Positions 12,247 to 23,538 of a DNA stretch of 64,000 bases are shown in pieces. Position 1 is the stretch's first letter. The number at the start of each line of letters is the position of its first letter. The notes beneath the pieces are model-generated. The model was not told the DNA's origin. It did not search any database and worked only from the letters and a program-made list of their open reading frames with translations. Source of the stretch: Cryptomeria japonica (Eukaryota; Streptophyta; Pinopsida; Cupressales; Cupressaceae). The stretch lies in NCBI RefSeq assembly GCF_030272615.1, contig NC_081410.1, positions 256,417,533 to 256,481,532 on the forward strand, written 5' to 3'. The position numbers and the translations under genes are program-made.

Positions 12247-13480
12247 ATCCCATCAATTTTCCTATGGGGGCTTTTTTTTATTTGATCATAAATTTGGGCA
12301 TTTTTGAGAATCCTTTTCATGAACTTCTTTGCTTCTAGATGCATTGAGATAATGTGCCCTCTTGTGTATGGTTTTAGGGTATTTAACACTTTTTGTTTTG
12401 CCTTATGTTTTACTTGCACTATATTATAAATTGCCATGGCAGGAGGGGGAGGGGGTCATGTAGTACCTTTTATTTTGTAATCACACATTTGTCTAATGAG
12501 TGTCCCTCCATGACAACATAAAATCATAGATATTATTTTCCCATGCATGTGTGTATTGGTTGCATACCCTTTTTTAGTTGTAGGTGTTGGCTCCCAAATC
12601 AAGAGATTGGATAGGTTCTAAGGAAATGCCAACTCCTATGATCAAACCCTCCAATTGACTTGGCCAACTTATAGAGTGAACCTGTTTGGTTGTTATCTCT
12701 CTCACTTCAGGCTCTGCAGGACCTAGGTGGGTATACCTATTCACCAATTGTTTTTAATGACCGGTGCTTTTTATAGCAGATTAAGTGTCCTGATTTGGTT
12801 TCCTCCTATCTCAGAATGGCATAAGTTCCCAGGATGGAGATATAGCAGATGAGTTCAAGATTGTTGTTGTAGAAGCTATTCGATCTATGTTTCTTACTTA
12901 GTTACTCCTATAACATATGATGAATATGGTGATAAGTGTAATCTGTAAATAGCCAGTGCCTTCTTCGCTGTTTGGGCTACAAAGTCATTATATTTTCTTT
13001 AGGACTTACTGTGTGAACTTGTGAGATAGTTTTTTAACCCACCCCTTTATGGACCCGTCGGTTATTATTTCTTATGAGATCAATTGAATGCTTATATCAT
13101 AAGTTGCTTGAATGAGTTCAACCCTACCTTTAAGGGACCATTCAAGTAAGCACTGCGAAGAACAATTATAATTCGCAAGCAAAACTTTTATTTCAACCTT
13201 ATAACATACAACATAAATTTCATTCAAAGAATATGAATAACCTTATCTCCTTTAGATAATATCACAAGCGATTGCCAAAAAACAAAATGAAATAATCCAC
13301 AACACATACGCAAAGAAAAACGACTGATCATAGCATACATTTCATCAAAATTTGTATAATAGAAAACTTACAGGCTGTCATACATTGCTATCTTGTTCCT
13401 ATAATAATTGTTGTTCCAATATTACAAAACCTTTCTCATATATATATGAGAGCAAAAGTCACTTATGAAAAGACGTGTCT
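12247..13480. other. Unassigned DNA downstream of the broken long frame
   Basis: No gene is recognised. It lies 3' of the minus-strand frame at 13491-16639 and could hold its 3' untranslated region or the left part of the element that carried it. Confidence 0.4.
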
Positions 13481-13490
13481 TTTCAAAATA

Positions 13491-14705
13491 CTAATTGTTA
13501 ATTTGAATATTCCTAACAAACTTAAGTAAAAAGAGATTAAGAATTCCTAAATGATGAATATAATCATCCTCTTTAAAAGTCTTGATTTTAACACTCTGTT
13601 TCTTCAATTCTTCTCCTTGTGAAAGGTATTCGAAGATCATCTGGTTGACGGTAGGGGCCATGTCTTTGTTTCGATCCAACCTTGACAGAGCCCGATCCTT
13701 GATGCTTACAAGTTCATTTTGCAAATCTTCCATAGACATTACTCCTCCTTCTTTATAAAATGAGGGCATTCCAATAGGGCTCCCATCATCTAATTCTTTA
13801 AGATCTCCTTTTAGCATATCTTCAAATTTAGCATGATCTTCTATATATGAAGTCCCTTCAGCCTTCTCCTCTGGTGTCATCACATCAACACTGTTTATCA
13901 CCTCATGCAATCGTGCTTTTAACCTTTCATGTTCTCTTAATGCTTTTATGGTTCCAGTGTACACCTTCCAATAATGTTCGACATGTATAAGCATGGTGTT
14001 GAATCGGTGTTCAATGATGTCATTAACCAATTTATTCATCTTTTGCTGGATATTATTTACCTGTTTGGTAGCCTTATCTGCTTGATATTTCCAATACAAA
14101 ACATCAGAAACATCATCCAAGCTCTGTCCTGTGGGATATGAGGCATATTCATTCAAAGGAGTCCCTGTCTCAAGTTGTAATATTTTCATTTGTAACTTCT
14201 GATTCTCCTCTTTAGATCTTTCATACAAGCCCTTATAGGTAATATTTTCCCTGATCAAAAACTCCGTTTGGTCCAAATTTAATTTGGCTACATCCAGGTT
14301 CAATTTTGCAGTGACCCTAGGGTCAGTCTTTCCAACCTGATGAATCATGAGGTGTCCAAAGGCTTCTTCAATATCCACAATAATTGGTCTTTTTCCTTTC
14401 GGATATAATGCCCATTGTAGGAGAGCCTTTTGATCAGGATCATATCCAGAGCCTAAGAATAATTTATCGATCTCTTGAGGCAACACTTGTTGATTCAAGT
14501 CCTGCTTCTTCAAGAATCCATCAAACAGAAGTGCTGAATTTATGTCCCAACTAGAAAAGATGATAACACCAGCCTCTTTTAATATTTTCCTCCCTTTCTC
14601 AGGGGTCATATCTTTCATGAGGGTATCGATTTCATCCTGTAGTCTTTTCATCTGTTCTTCTTCTGGTTTTCCAGCCATACTTTGTTTCACATGGCCCCCT
14701 TTATA
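13491..14705 (-). pseudogene. Unrecognised ~1,050-codon protein, C-terminal part
   Basis: It is in frame with the central part and separated from it only by the TAG at 14706-14708. About 400 codons, largely helical and charged: EEEQMKRLQDEIDTLMKDMT near the start, an ELSQ/QMKILQLE-type stretch in the middle and KLVNDIIEHRF further on suggest coiled coil. Two near-identical short phrases (KLNLDVAKLNLDQ) lie near residue 130. A second ORF starting at a Met inside this segment is possible, but there is no start context to prefer it. Function unknown. Confidence 0.55.
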
Positions 14706-16180
14706 CTAGTACAAGAATGAAAGGAATTCCCTTGAAGAAGCAAATCCGTCATCAGCAACAAAGTCTTCATGCTCTGTCATCCTTATATCAACTACATCTC
14801 TAATGTTAAATTCACCAGTGTTCACATCCACCTCTACTTCAAAACCAGGGGGATAATCTTCTCTAGGGGAGTCAGTAGGGATGCTACTAGTAGCTGATTT
14901 TGGTGACATGTGAGCCAATGGTTGACTATCCTTTTCAGTGTTGATGAAATGAAGGAATTGTGGGGGCACTCTATGCATAATCTCTACTTCATGTTGAAGT
15001 AGCCTTTTGGCTATCTCCAAAGGATCTTGGAGGTTTCCAAGTAAGTCTCCATCCACCATCCCCCTTGCTCTTTTCCATTTGAAGGCTTCCCAAGTCATTT
15101 CGCTTCTCTCTCTCAAAACCCTGGCCTCTTCCCTTTCAAGGTTCTTGATTAAATCATCTGGCATTTTAGCCGCATGTATTCTGGCTTTTAGTTTTTGTGA
15201 CGCCCTGGCAGCTCTTATATATCCCTCAGGATCAAAGTTCTCTCTAGGATCACCCAGAGTCATGCCATAATAATCTAATTTATTTTGAAGCAAATGATAG
15301 ATTTTGGAACTTTTAACAATAAAATCAGAAAACACCAATAACCCTGGAACAATGGATTTTTTACCAAAATCCGTAAGATGTTTGGCACTGACAACAGATA
15401 ATTGTCTCACAATCTCTAGGCTAGCCACCTTGTTTGGTACTGTAATTGGAAGCATGTATGGCTTTCCTTCATACCCAAATATCCTAATTTCTGTATGATT
15501 AAGGTGGCAATACCAGTCACCCCAGTTGTGATCAATCTGAGACTCTGGAGAGAAGTCTTTTGGTCTGAGGAATCTCTTAATTTCAGGGGACAGAGTATAA
15601 TCTCTATGTTGTCCAAAGGCCGCACTAAGGGGTTTCACAAAATATTCTTGAAAGTGCCAGTATTGGTTGTTCATGAATCTTTGATCCCATGCAAAAACCC
15701 ACAACTGAACTGGTTTCTTCAAACCGTTCTTATCATAAGCTCTGATGCTGAAATCATCTAACCAGAAATTGATTTCTTGTCCACAATAAAGAATGATGTG
15801 CATCAATAAAGAATACAATGAGAAATGGATATTCACAAGGTCTCCTTTCAACTTTTCTAACCCATGATTTAGGGCATCTGCAACATAAGTGGCATAGTCA
15901 AATGACCTAGGGTCTTTCGATTGTAAATCAGCACACAGAACCATAACCCCAATATCCATGAGAGGATGAGCCTCTAAGCCTAATACTTGGGCTGCAGCAT
16001 AGTATGTATACTTAAAATACGGATGGAATTGGTTGACATCCAATGGCACCTTGTCATCTTTACTGAATGGAACAAAGGACCCCCCTACTTTTGGCCGGTG
16101 AATGGGTAATCTCCACGTCCTGTAGATGTCTTTCAAGTTAAAGAATTCTCACGACAGTTTCTGCATATCAATTTTCTCTT
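14706..16180 (-). pseudogene. Unrecognised ~1,050-codon protein, central part (broken)
   Basis: This segment is open for 476 codons (16136-14706). A few further codons of the same frame lie upstream, beyond a TGA at 16149-16151. Visible traits are many aromatic residues (YTYYAAAQVLGLEAHPLMD, WLDDFSIRAYD, NWGDWYCHLNHTEIRIFGYEG), a basic helical stretch with many Arg/Glu near residues 310-350, and an acidic C-terminal tail. It ends at a single TAG (14706-14708), after which the same frame stays open for another 399 codons. It is probably the globular core of a plant or retroelement-associated protein; I cannot name a family. Confidence 0.55.
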
Positions 16181-16639
16181 CTACTTCCAGTCTAGATCAA
16201 ATACCATATCAATAGTCTGTTTGTTAATCACCACCAAGGGATTCCCTCGGTAGTCGCATATGGTTTTTGTTCTTGGATCATAGCAATCTACCAGAGCTTT
16301 CATTAATTCAACATCCACAAATACATTCAGGACTACCAATTTCCCTAAGTTTTTCTTCCATAGGTTACTTATGGGCTCAGGAGCATCCCTTCTCTTGTAA
16401 CTAAATAGGAACAACTCATGTCCTCTGATTTCAGTCCATATGTCTCCTAGATGTTCAAATCTATCCTCCAATCCTTCTTCTTCACTCTTGATCTTTTTAG
16501 ACCTCACACTAGATGTCGGGCATTGGTCTAGCAAATCCTAAGTCAAAGCTCTACCCTCCTTTTTCTGTCTTTTGGGCTTCTCTTCAGGGTTTAATTCTTT
16601 CCCTTTTCTACTCTTTTTAGAAGAAGAAGAAGGTTCCAT
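16181..16639 (-). pseudogene. Unrecognised ~1,050-codon protein, N-terminal part (broken)
   Basis: The frame starts at an ATG at 16639 followed by a Ser/Lys-rich, charged stretch. A TAG at 16538-16540 (codon 34) interrupts it, and it then runs 117 codons with ELFLFSYKRRDAPEPI and a YDPRTKTICDYRGNPL segment. The 'fixed residue, strand, then Asp-Pro and Gly-x-Leu' look recalls plant transposon-associated proteins, but that is a weak impression. A one-base shift near 16183 moves the continuation into the frame of the next segment. No signal peptide or membrane segment is visible. I do not know its function. Confidence 0.55.
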
Positions 16640-16909
16640 AATTTCAGTAAATATGAGAAATCACACTTACTTGGAGAATTGTCAAACTCTTCTGATTGTC
16701 GTTCACGAACTTTAGCAAATTCCTTGCAACTTTCCGTCTTTTGGCATCAATCTGGTTCTTATGAAAATTCGATCAATTCAGCTATAATTGCATGGGAAAC
16801 TTATGCATAGTTAATGTCTCTGTGTCTATAACGGCTATTCAAATGTTTAAACTTAATTGTAGATGTGACATCCTTCACTTGGGCTTTTAACTCTTTCGCA
16901 GGAAGTACT

Positions 16910-17490
16910 GTTCAACTGAAATGATCGTAAATCGAGTTTTCGATGAAACCCTTGTCTTTGGCCGAATACTTTTATCTTTCATCGAAAGCTCACTTTCCTC
17001 GATATCACTTTATCGGCGAATAGCCCATGTCGAAAAACCATTTTCTAGTCTCCTCGAAATCATCTTTTCCTCGATGAACTTTCTTTCGATGAGTCATTTG
17101 TGAGTTTCATTGAAATCATATTTCGATGAGTTTTGTTCTTCGGTGAAAGTTCATGCAAGCTCTTCGAAAGTCTTTTTTCTTCGATATCCCTTTTATCGAA
17201 AAAACCCCTCTATTTTTGTTCGATATAATGTTATCGATGAGATTTGCTTTTCGATGAATGTTTTTTAAGTTTCTTCGGCAGTTGTATTTCCTCAACTTCA
17301 CTTTTTGCTTTTTGCTTTTTGCTTTTCACTTTTCGATGAAACTGGGGTATCGATGAGCAGATTCCTTCATTTATCGAAAGTGATATTCCGCCAAAGACAT
17401 CTTTATGTCATGTTCTATTTCGATGAAAGTATTCTTTCGCTGAAACTCTTTTTGAGATGCTCGATATGATATTTTGGCCGATAATCTTTT
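16910..17490. repeat. Dispersed TTTCGATGAAA-like motif array
   Basis: About 20 occurrences of TCGATGA, TCGAAA, TCGATAT and their complements, commonly as TTTCGATGAAA or TTTCATCGAAA, spaced 20 to 45 bases apart. TTTTTGC is repeated three times near 17305. The array lies 270 bases upstream of the ATG at 16639, so it could be a promoter or leader array for that frame or simply a degenerate satellite. Confidence 0.65.
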
Positions 17491-17535
17491 AGTTTTCATG
17501 CCTATGGGAAGATTTTTTATTTATTTTAAATATAG

Positions 17536-18706
17536 TGTTCAACAGTAGGTACTTTCGTCTACATGTTCAAATATTTTCTCTCATTCATGCAAAATCTACG
17601 TGGAACAATAAATAGAATAAGCATCAACCATCAACACACAATTACCAAATTTATGTGGAAAAACCAAATAGGGAAAAACCGTGATGAGAGTCTAAGTTCT
17701 CACAATATGAATAACAATGTTTTCAACATTTTAGGCTTACTACCAACGAGCATCAACACCTGAAGACTTTTATAACTAAAGCACACAACCTTAGGCAAGA
17801 TACGAAGAGGACTTGCATAGTTGAAGATCACTTCTTCAAGACAAGATACAAAATGTTGTTAAAGGACTCATTGTCAATCAACAAGGAATGAAATAACTGA
17901 ATTGAAATTGAGAAGGATTCTCCTTAACATTAAATTATCCTTGAATAGCTAGATCAAGTGACCAACATCATGGCAAACATATTTGATAATATTCGCTATC
18001 ACAACAAACTGTCTTGTAGAATATATCACCTTCAAAGTTCTTCTCAAACTGCTTTCACACAACCAAAAACTCAAAGCTTCTTGCAAATCATTCACACACA
18101 ATTCACTTCTCATTACTCCATAATTCATTCATCTGCACATCTTAAATATGAGATAAAATATTGAAATCCTAATTAAGGGTCAACCAAAATAAAATAAGCA
18201 ATATTAAATAAAATAAACCACCGGAACCAAAAATACTCAAATCGGTCCACTCCAAGAGAAAGAGGGAATCAAAACCTATTACAATACATCCTTCCATGAT
18301 TGATCCAACAATCCACACATGCTAACAAATAATCCAATGTTGTTACAAAATGTAATGTGTAGAAATAACAACTAGTTGTCCATATAACCTCTTCTGATGC
18401 AAAATACACAATGTGGATTTCCACACTCCATGTTGAGACCCAAAACAACATCTCAACACATCTTCCAACACATATCTAGACCAAAAGAATATTATCCACT
18501 AAATGACAACACAATCAACAACGTATCTAGAGGGCACTGAAAGCTTTCTAAACCATCCTAAACACAAGATGACACAACCAACACCAAAAACATTAAGTGG
18601 AGCACAAAAAATAAATCCACAATAACCAAGAGAATATCCAAACCAACATCCATTTGGATAACTAGGTTTGACATCAATGGAAACCATACAAGTTCATGCT
18701 TCCAAC
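17536..18706 (-). repeat. Copia LTR-like sequence (minus orientation, boundaries uncertain)
   Basis: It contains the phrase ATGTGGAAAAACC...GGGAAAAACCGTGATGAGAG near 17650 and ends with TTGACATCAATGGAAACC...TTCCAACA. Both correspond in order to blocks of the copia LTRs at 20217, 23539, 29326 and 51107. There is no primer-binding site on the left and no polypurine tract on the right, so it may be a solo or truncated LTR. Confidence 0.4.
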
Positions 18707-18734
18707 AAACTCTAGCAATCTCTAACACTTTTGG

Positions 18735-18826
18735 CCTCCATAGTCTTGTCATCTCTTTTTCTATGATAGGTGTTTGATTACAGGTAATCTTCGAGAGTTG
18801 TGGGGTTGAACAATTAACTCTAATAA
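18735..18826 (+). repeat. LTR 3' end fragment, same family as 11012
   Basis: It matches the reverse complement of 11012-11110 at about 80% by eye, sharing ATGATAGGTGTTTGATTRCA and the TTGTGGGGTTGA region. Confidence 0.6.
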
Positions 18827-18989
18827 CAACCTCAAGGAATAATTAAGAAAAAAATCAACTTGACATTTACTTCCTAACATCTCTAATAGAACCTAGACCT
18901 CAAATCTAGAGTTTGATTTCATCATTATTTAACCTTTTCTTTATATTTCTAACCCTATTATATCAAGTTAACAAAACCTTGCATTTACT

Positions 18990-20216
18990 TCTCCCCAGTC
19001 TGGTTGTTCTACAACTACCAATTCAATCATATTCATAAACAAATTAGGAACTTTTTATGGTTTGATGGCAAGGGTAACAAGAAACAACATGATGTTAGAT
19101 GGGATTGGTGTGTTTTGAAAAAGGATATGGGTGGTATGGGGTTGAAGGATCTCAGAAATCAAGGCATTTCTTTGGCTTCCAAGTGTATTGGCAGGGCTAT
19201 CAAGGGAGATGAACCATGGAAGGTATTGATTAGACAAAACATTCTGATGTCAATTCCCAAGAAAGCTAGAAGGTGGAAGGGCTTCCCCCTTAGTGACCTT
19301 CTGGCTGGTACCTTTGAGGTCTCCCCATGTGGCTGAGAGGTATTAAAATATTTATGGAAGACTTGGGCTCATGTTAGAAAGTTTATCAAGAACAATGTCT
19401 GGCTTTAGAATGGAGGCACCCTGAGTGCTAATCGATCCATCTGGAGGAATTTAGTGCATAAGGATAGACCACTTGCCACCATCCAGGGATGTTCTTATTT
19501 GAATTGACACAATTGGGGCATCAGTAATTTTGGAGATGTTGTGCATAATGGTTCTTTGATCTCTTGGGTTGTTATTTCTCAACGATTTAGCATACTTGAC
19601 TCACATTTTAGGAACTATACTATGTTATGTGAATCTCTTTCCACGTTGTTGGCTAGAGCCCTTGTTGTTTTGGTTCATACCTGTCCCTCATCCTTTTTGT
19701 GGACTGATAGCTCCCCTCTTTCCTCCATTAAGGCCAAGGTTATTTATGATTTGCAATTGGAAACCTTTGTTGTCTTTGACCACCTTAATGTTGTCTGGAA
19801 TGTGCAATGGGACAATATGCTAAGGGTTAAGGTTGTGAATAGCAGGTGGACTGGCCCCTTTGAACCCAAGAAAAAAATATTCCTTTGGAGGCTCTTATTA
19901 CATAGGCTCCCTCTAAAAAATGGTGATGGTATTCCTTTTATCTACAAATCTTCTCATTCTCCTGAAACTGTCCAGCATGTCTTCTTTGATTTCTTATTTT
20001 CTATGGAGGTTTCAAAAATGTTTGGTCGTAAGTTTGATAATCATAAGGGTAAGTGTTTAGATGCTACCCTAGGCTACATTGAGGGCTGCAAGAAATCTGC
20101 CAACTCTTTTTGGTCCTACCTTTCTTTGGAAATTTTGTGGTTGATATGGAAGTTTCGTAATGATGAGATTTTTGGTGGTAGGAGTAGGAACCTTACCGAG
20201 TCTCTGAGGAGACTCA
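18990..20216 (+). pseudogene. L1-type LINE ORF2, C-terminal part, left half
   Basis: The region after the reverse transcriptase of a plant L1 element. IRNFLWFDGKGNKKQHDVRWDWV-like sequence and MGGMGLKDLRNQ match the usual post-RT block. After stops near 19336 and 19410, the zinc-binding RVT module appears at 19860-19990 (PKKKIFLWRLLLHRLP, then HSPETVQHVFFD), followed by a WKFRNDEIFGG tail. Endonuclease and RT are missing on the left, so the copy is 5' truncated, as LINEs often are. The frame is cut at ...LRRL by the copia element at 20217 and resumes at 52796. The bases 20212-20216 (ACTCA) are the target duplication. Confidence 0.88.
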
Positions 20217-21918
20217 CATTGGACACAATGGATCACTAAGAGGGGCGTGAATCAGTGATTTAAACACTTTTTCTTCAACAGGGAGATACCAGTAATATAT
20301 AAAACAAACTGAATGCTAACCGGTAGCTCAAATAGTGCAAACAGTGTGTATGAAAGGACTTGCTAAAATATTAACATAACACATGTGCAAGAATGCATCA
20401 CACAACACCAGATATATACGAGGAAAACCCAATGTGGGAAAAACCTCAGTGAGAATAGCTACTGGAGATATTCTACTCTAATCCAACTTCACAATGTAAA
20501 AGATCTGATTACAATTTTAGGGCACCAACCCAAGGAGCACCAACCCCTGATCAATTTATAGGCTACAAACTAAAGGAGCTACAACCCCTGCACTAAGCTC
20601 CAATTTAGTGAAAACAATATAAAACTCAATTATACAAATGAAATCACTGTTGCAAATGAAGTTTTACAAGCTTACAATATTCTGCTCTGCCAGTTTCAAC
20701 CTTACTGGTTTGTATTCTCTCCACCCACTATGCAACTTTGCTTTGCTGATAACTTTTCTAAGTCCCGTCTCACAATGTCTTCACCCTTTAACTCACACTT
20801 AATCACTCTTTATCAGGTGCAACTTTTACTAGTTTGTCACATCTATGTTCTATGCTCACTTCACTGGTTTGTTCCTTACACCGATTTATCCTGCTTCTCC
20901 TTACCAGTCTAGTCTTCACTCATAAACACTTCAAGTGTTTATCTCTTCTGCTCTCAGACATCCATTTCACACTTGCCTTCTCTCTATAATAGCAACAATC
21001 ATAGTCTCAAGTCATCATATTTAAGCTTGAGCTTTCCTGCCAAAAATCAATTCAAACTAAGGGCGGTTAGGGTTTCCTTCACCCAACCAAATCTGCATCA
21101 GATCTAATCCAATTTGCCTTGGATCGATCACCCACATTGGATGAATGCATTTGTACATGTTTTCCATTATCCAATGCATATTTTCTATAGATAGCAATCC
21201 CAACCATGATTTTCGACCTTGAAATCTATCAACTCATTTATGACCCAGTGTTTCCTTCTCAAGGTCCTCTTGCAGTTTGATTTCTTTCCTTCGATCCAAG
21301 CGCAAACAACTCCCTGGTGTCTCTCTGTAATTCTTTCTTCCTCGAGCCACATCAATCTGTTATCATCCCATGATTTGTGACTGTTTCATTAATGTTGACT
21401 AGCTGTTTCAACAACCATGTTGATGGAAGCTTTACCAACCTCTGCATGCATGCCACCTTAGCTCCACATGGCATCACATCAGTCATACACTCAGCTCACC
21501 GACACAAGGTTGGTTTACACTTGAACATTCAGAAAACTCATACTGGCACAAGCCCTTACTGGTGAGACCTATTCCTCCTGCTAATCGGTGGTGCACACTA
21601 CACCGGTAGCACATATTCACCTCTGGTGGTTTGTGATCATCTTAGCATTCAATCTCTTAACCATAACTAGGCAGCCAACCTCCAAACTGGTTTATGCTCT
21701 ACTGGTTATCACTCAAAATGATAAAACACACATGCATCTCACCTCATACCGTTGAAGTCACTGATAGTCTCAATAACCACTTGTCTTCCACCATACTGGT
21801 TCATAGGCCTTGATGTTAATCTTACTTATGCCAGTTCAATCTTCTTTATACCGGATTGCCATAATTTTACCAGAAGCCTGCAATACCCGTTGACATCAAT
21901 GACAGCTCAATGCCAACA
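20217..21918 (-). repeat. 3' LTR of the host copia element
   Basis: Pairs with 51107-52790. The terminal TG (as read on the plus strand) has become CA at 20217; the other end is CCAACA. Shared blocks include CAGGGAGATACCA, GGAAAACCCAATGTGGG and GGCACCAACCCAAGGAGC. Confidence 0.93.
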
Positions 21919-21931
21919 ATCTCCCCCTTTA
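21919..21931 (-). promoter_or_regulatory. Polypurine tract of the host copia element
   Basis: On the minus strand TAAAGGGGGAGAT directly precedes the LTR start TGTTGGCATTG. Confidence 0.85.
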
Positions 21932-22136
21932 GCATTGATGTCAACATTGTATTTTCTGGTTTCTCTCCCCCTTTGACAACAATGCCAAAGGGAACCTTAG
22001 TCTGATACCAATAATCTCTCCCTTGACATCATCTGATTAAGACACACTCTCCCCCTGTGTCCATGCTTCATGATTCAATAGTCATAAGATAGTAACAATG
22101 GTTGACTCCCCCTGAATCATGCAATCTGCTATCCAT

Positions 22137-23538
22137 TTAAGTGTCGCCAGAAGGTGGGACAACTCCCATATTTTGTCTCAAGTACTCAAATGGACCCAAA
22201 GGAAGTGGCTTGGTAAATATGTCAGCAATCTGCTCACCTGTTGGAACATATTCAACGATGACCTCCTTGTCTGCTACCTTCTCCCTCAAGAATTGATACT
22301 TGATTGCAATATGTTTTGTTCTTGAGTGCACTACTGGATTCTTGGAGATGTTGATTGCACTTGAGTTATCACACCGAATTGGAATAGGTTCCAGAATCTC
22401 CACCTATATGTCTTTCAATGTCTGCTTCATCCATAAAACTTGCAAACAACAGGTAGTAGCTGCTATATACTCTACCTCAATAGTAGATAATGACACAAAA
22501 TCTTTCTTCTTGTTGTGCCATGATACTAACCGGTCTCCTAAGTAAAAAGCACCTCCACTTGTACTTTTTTGGTCATCTATACTTCCTGCCTAATCTCCAT
22601 CAATATAAGCTTGCAAAGAGAAGTTTCCTTTCTTTGGATACCACAGGCCATAACTGATAGTACCTTGCAGATACTTGAAGACTCTTTTGTCTGCATTTTG
22701 GTGAGACTATTTAGGAGCAGCTTAGAATCTTGCTACCATGCAAATAACTTGTACAATATATGGTCTAGATGTTGTTAGATATAACAATTTGTCAATCATA
22801 GACCTATACAGTGTTTGCTCAACTTCCAGTGACTCATCTAGTTTTCTCAACTTACAATTGGTTACCATGGGAGTACTTACTAGTTTGTTGTCCTCCATTT
22901 GAAATTTCTTTAGCATGTCTTTTTCATACTTGGTTTGGGAGATAAAAATTCCTTTTTCCTGTTGTGAGATATGCAAACTAAGAAAATAAAACAACTCACT
23001 CAGCATGGACATCTCAAATTTTGTCTTCATCTGATCTACAAATTCTTTGCACATGATGTCCTTGTCTCCCTAAAGATAATATCATCCACATATACAACAA
23101 CTATAATCATGTGATCTCCATTTACCTTTACATACAAGTTGTTGTTTGTATTCCCTTTCTATAATCCTTGCTCCTTCAAGTATTTATCTAACCAGGAATG
23201 CCACGCTCTAGGAGCCTGCTTTAATCCATACAAGGCTTTCTTCAACCGGCATAAAAAACTCTCATAGTCATGAAACAAGTACCCTTCTAGCTGTTCCATA
23301 TACACCTCTTTTTCAATATTACTATTGAGAAAAGCATATTTTATATCCATCTAGTATACTTTATATCCCTTATAGGCTGAGAAGGCTATAAACATTCTTA
23401 TTGCCTCTAATCTAGCAACCGGTACAAAGGTTTCTTCAAAATCAATACCTTCCACTTGAGCATACCCTTTGCAAACTAACCTTGCTTTATGCCGGACTGT
23501 CTTACCTTCTTCATTAATCTTGTTTCGATAGACACATT
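22137..23538 (-). pseudogene. Copia reverse transcriptase and RNase H (host element)
   Basis: Reading right to left: RNKINEEG and [10 protein letters not shown] of the RT start (interrupted on the right by the nested element at 23539), AFLNSNIEKEVYMEQ, ALYGLKQAPRAW, the catalytic YVDD at 23081-23092, and FEMSMLSELFYFL with GIFISQTKYEKDMLKKF. RNase H then ends with CDNSSAINISKNPV and HSRTKHI. Several stops and frameshifts split it, for example near 23350, 23158, 22721 and 22404. The remaining product would copy RNA to DNA and remove the RNA strand. The missing upstream integrase lies beyond the nested element, at 31551-33414. Confidence 0.93.

Noticed and set aside
14706-14708. Programmed readthrough of the single TAG between two long frames
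   Set aside because: Other breaks (a shift and two more stops) in the same gene point to decay, although readthrough cannot be excluded.
16910-17490. CRISPR array
   Set aside because: Motifs are short, spacing irregular and sequence diverged; the context is a plant nuclear genome.
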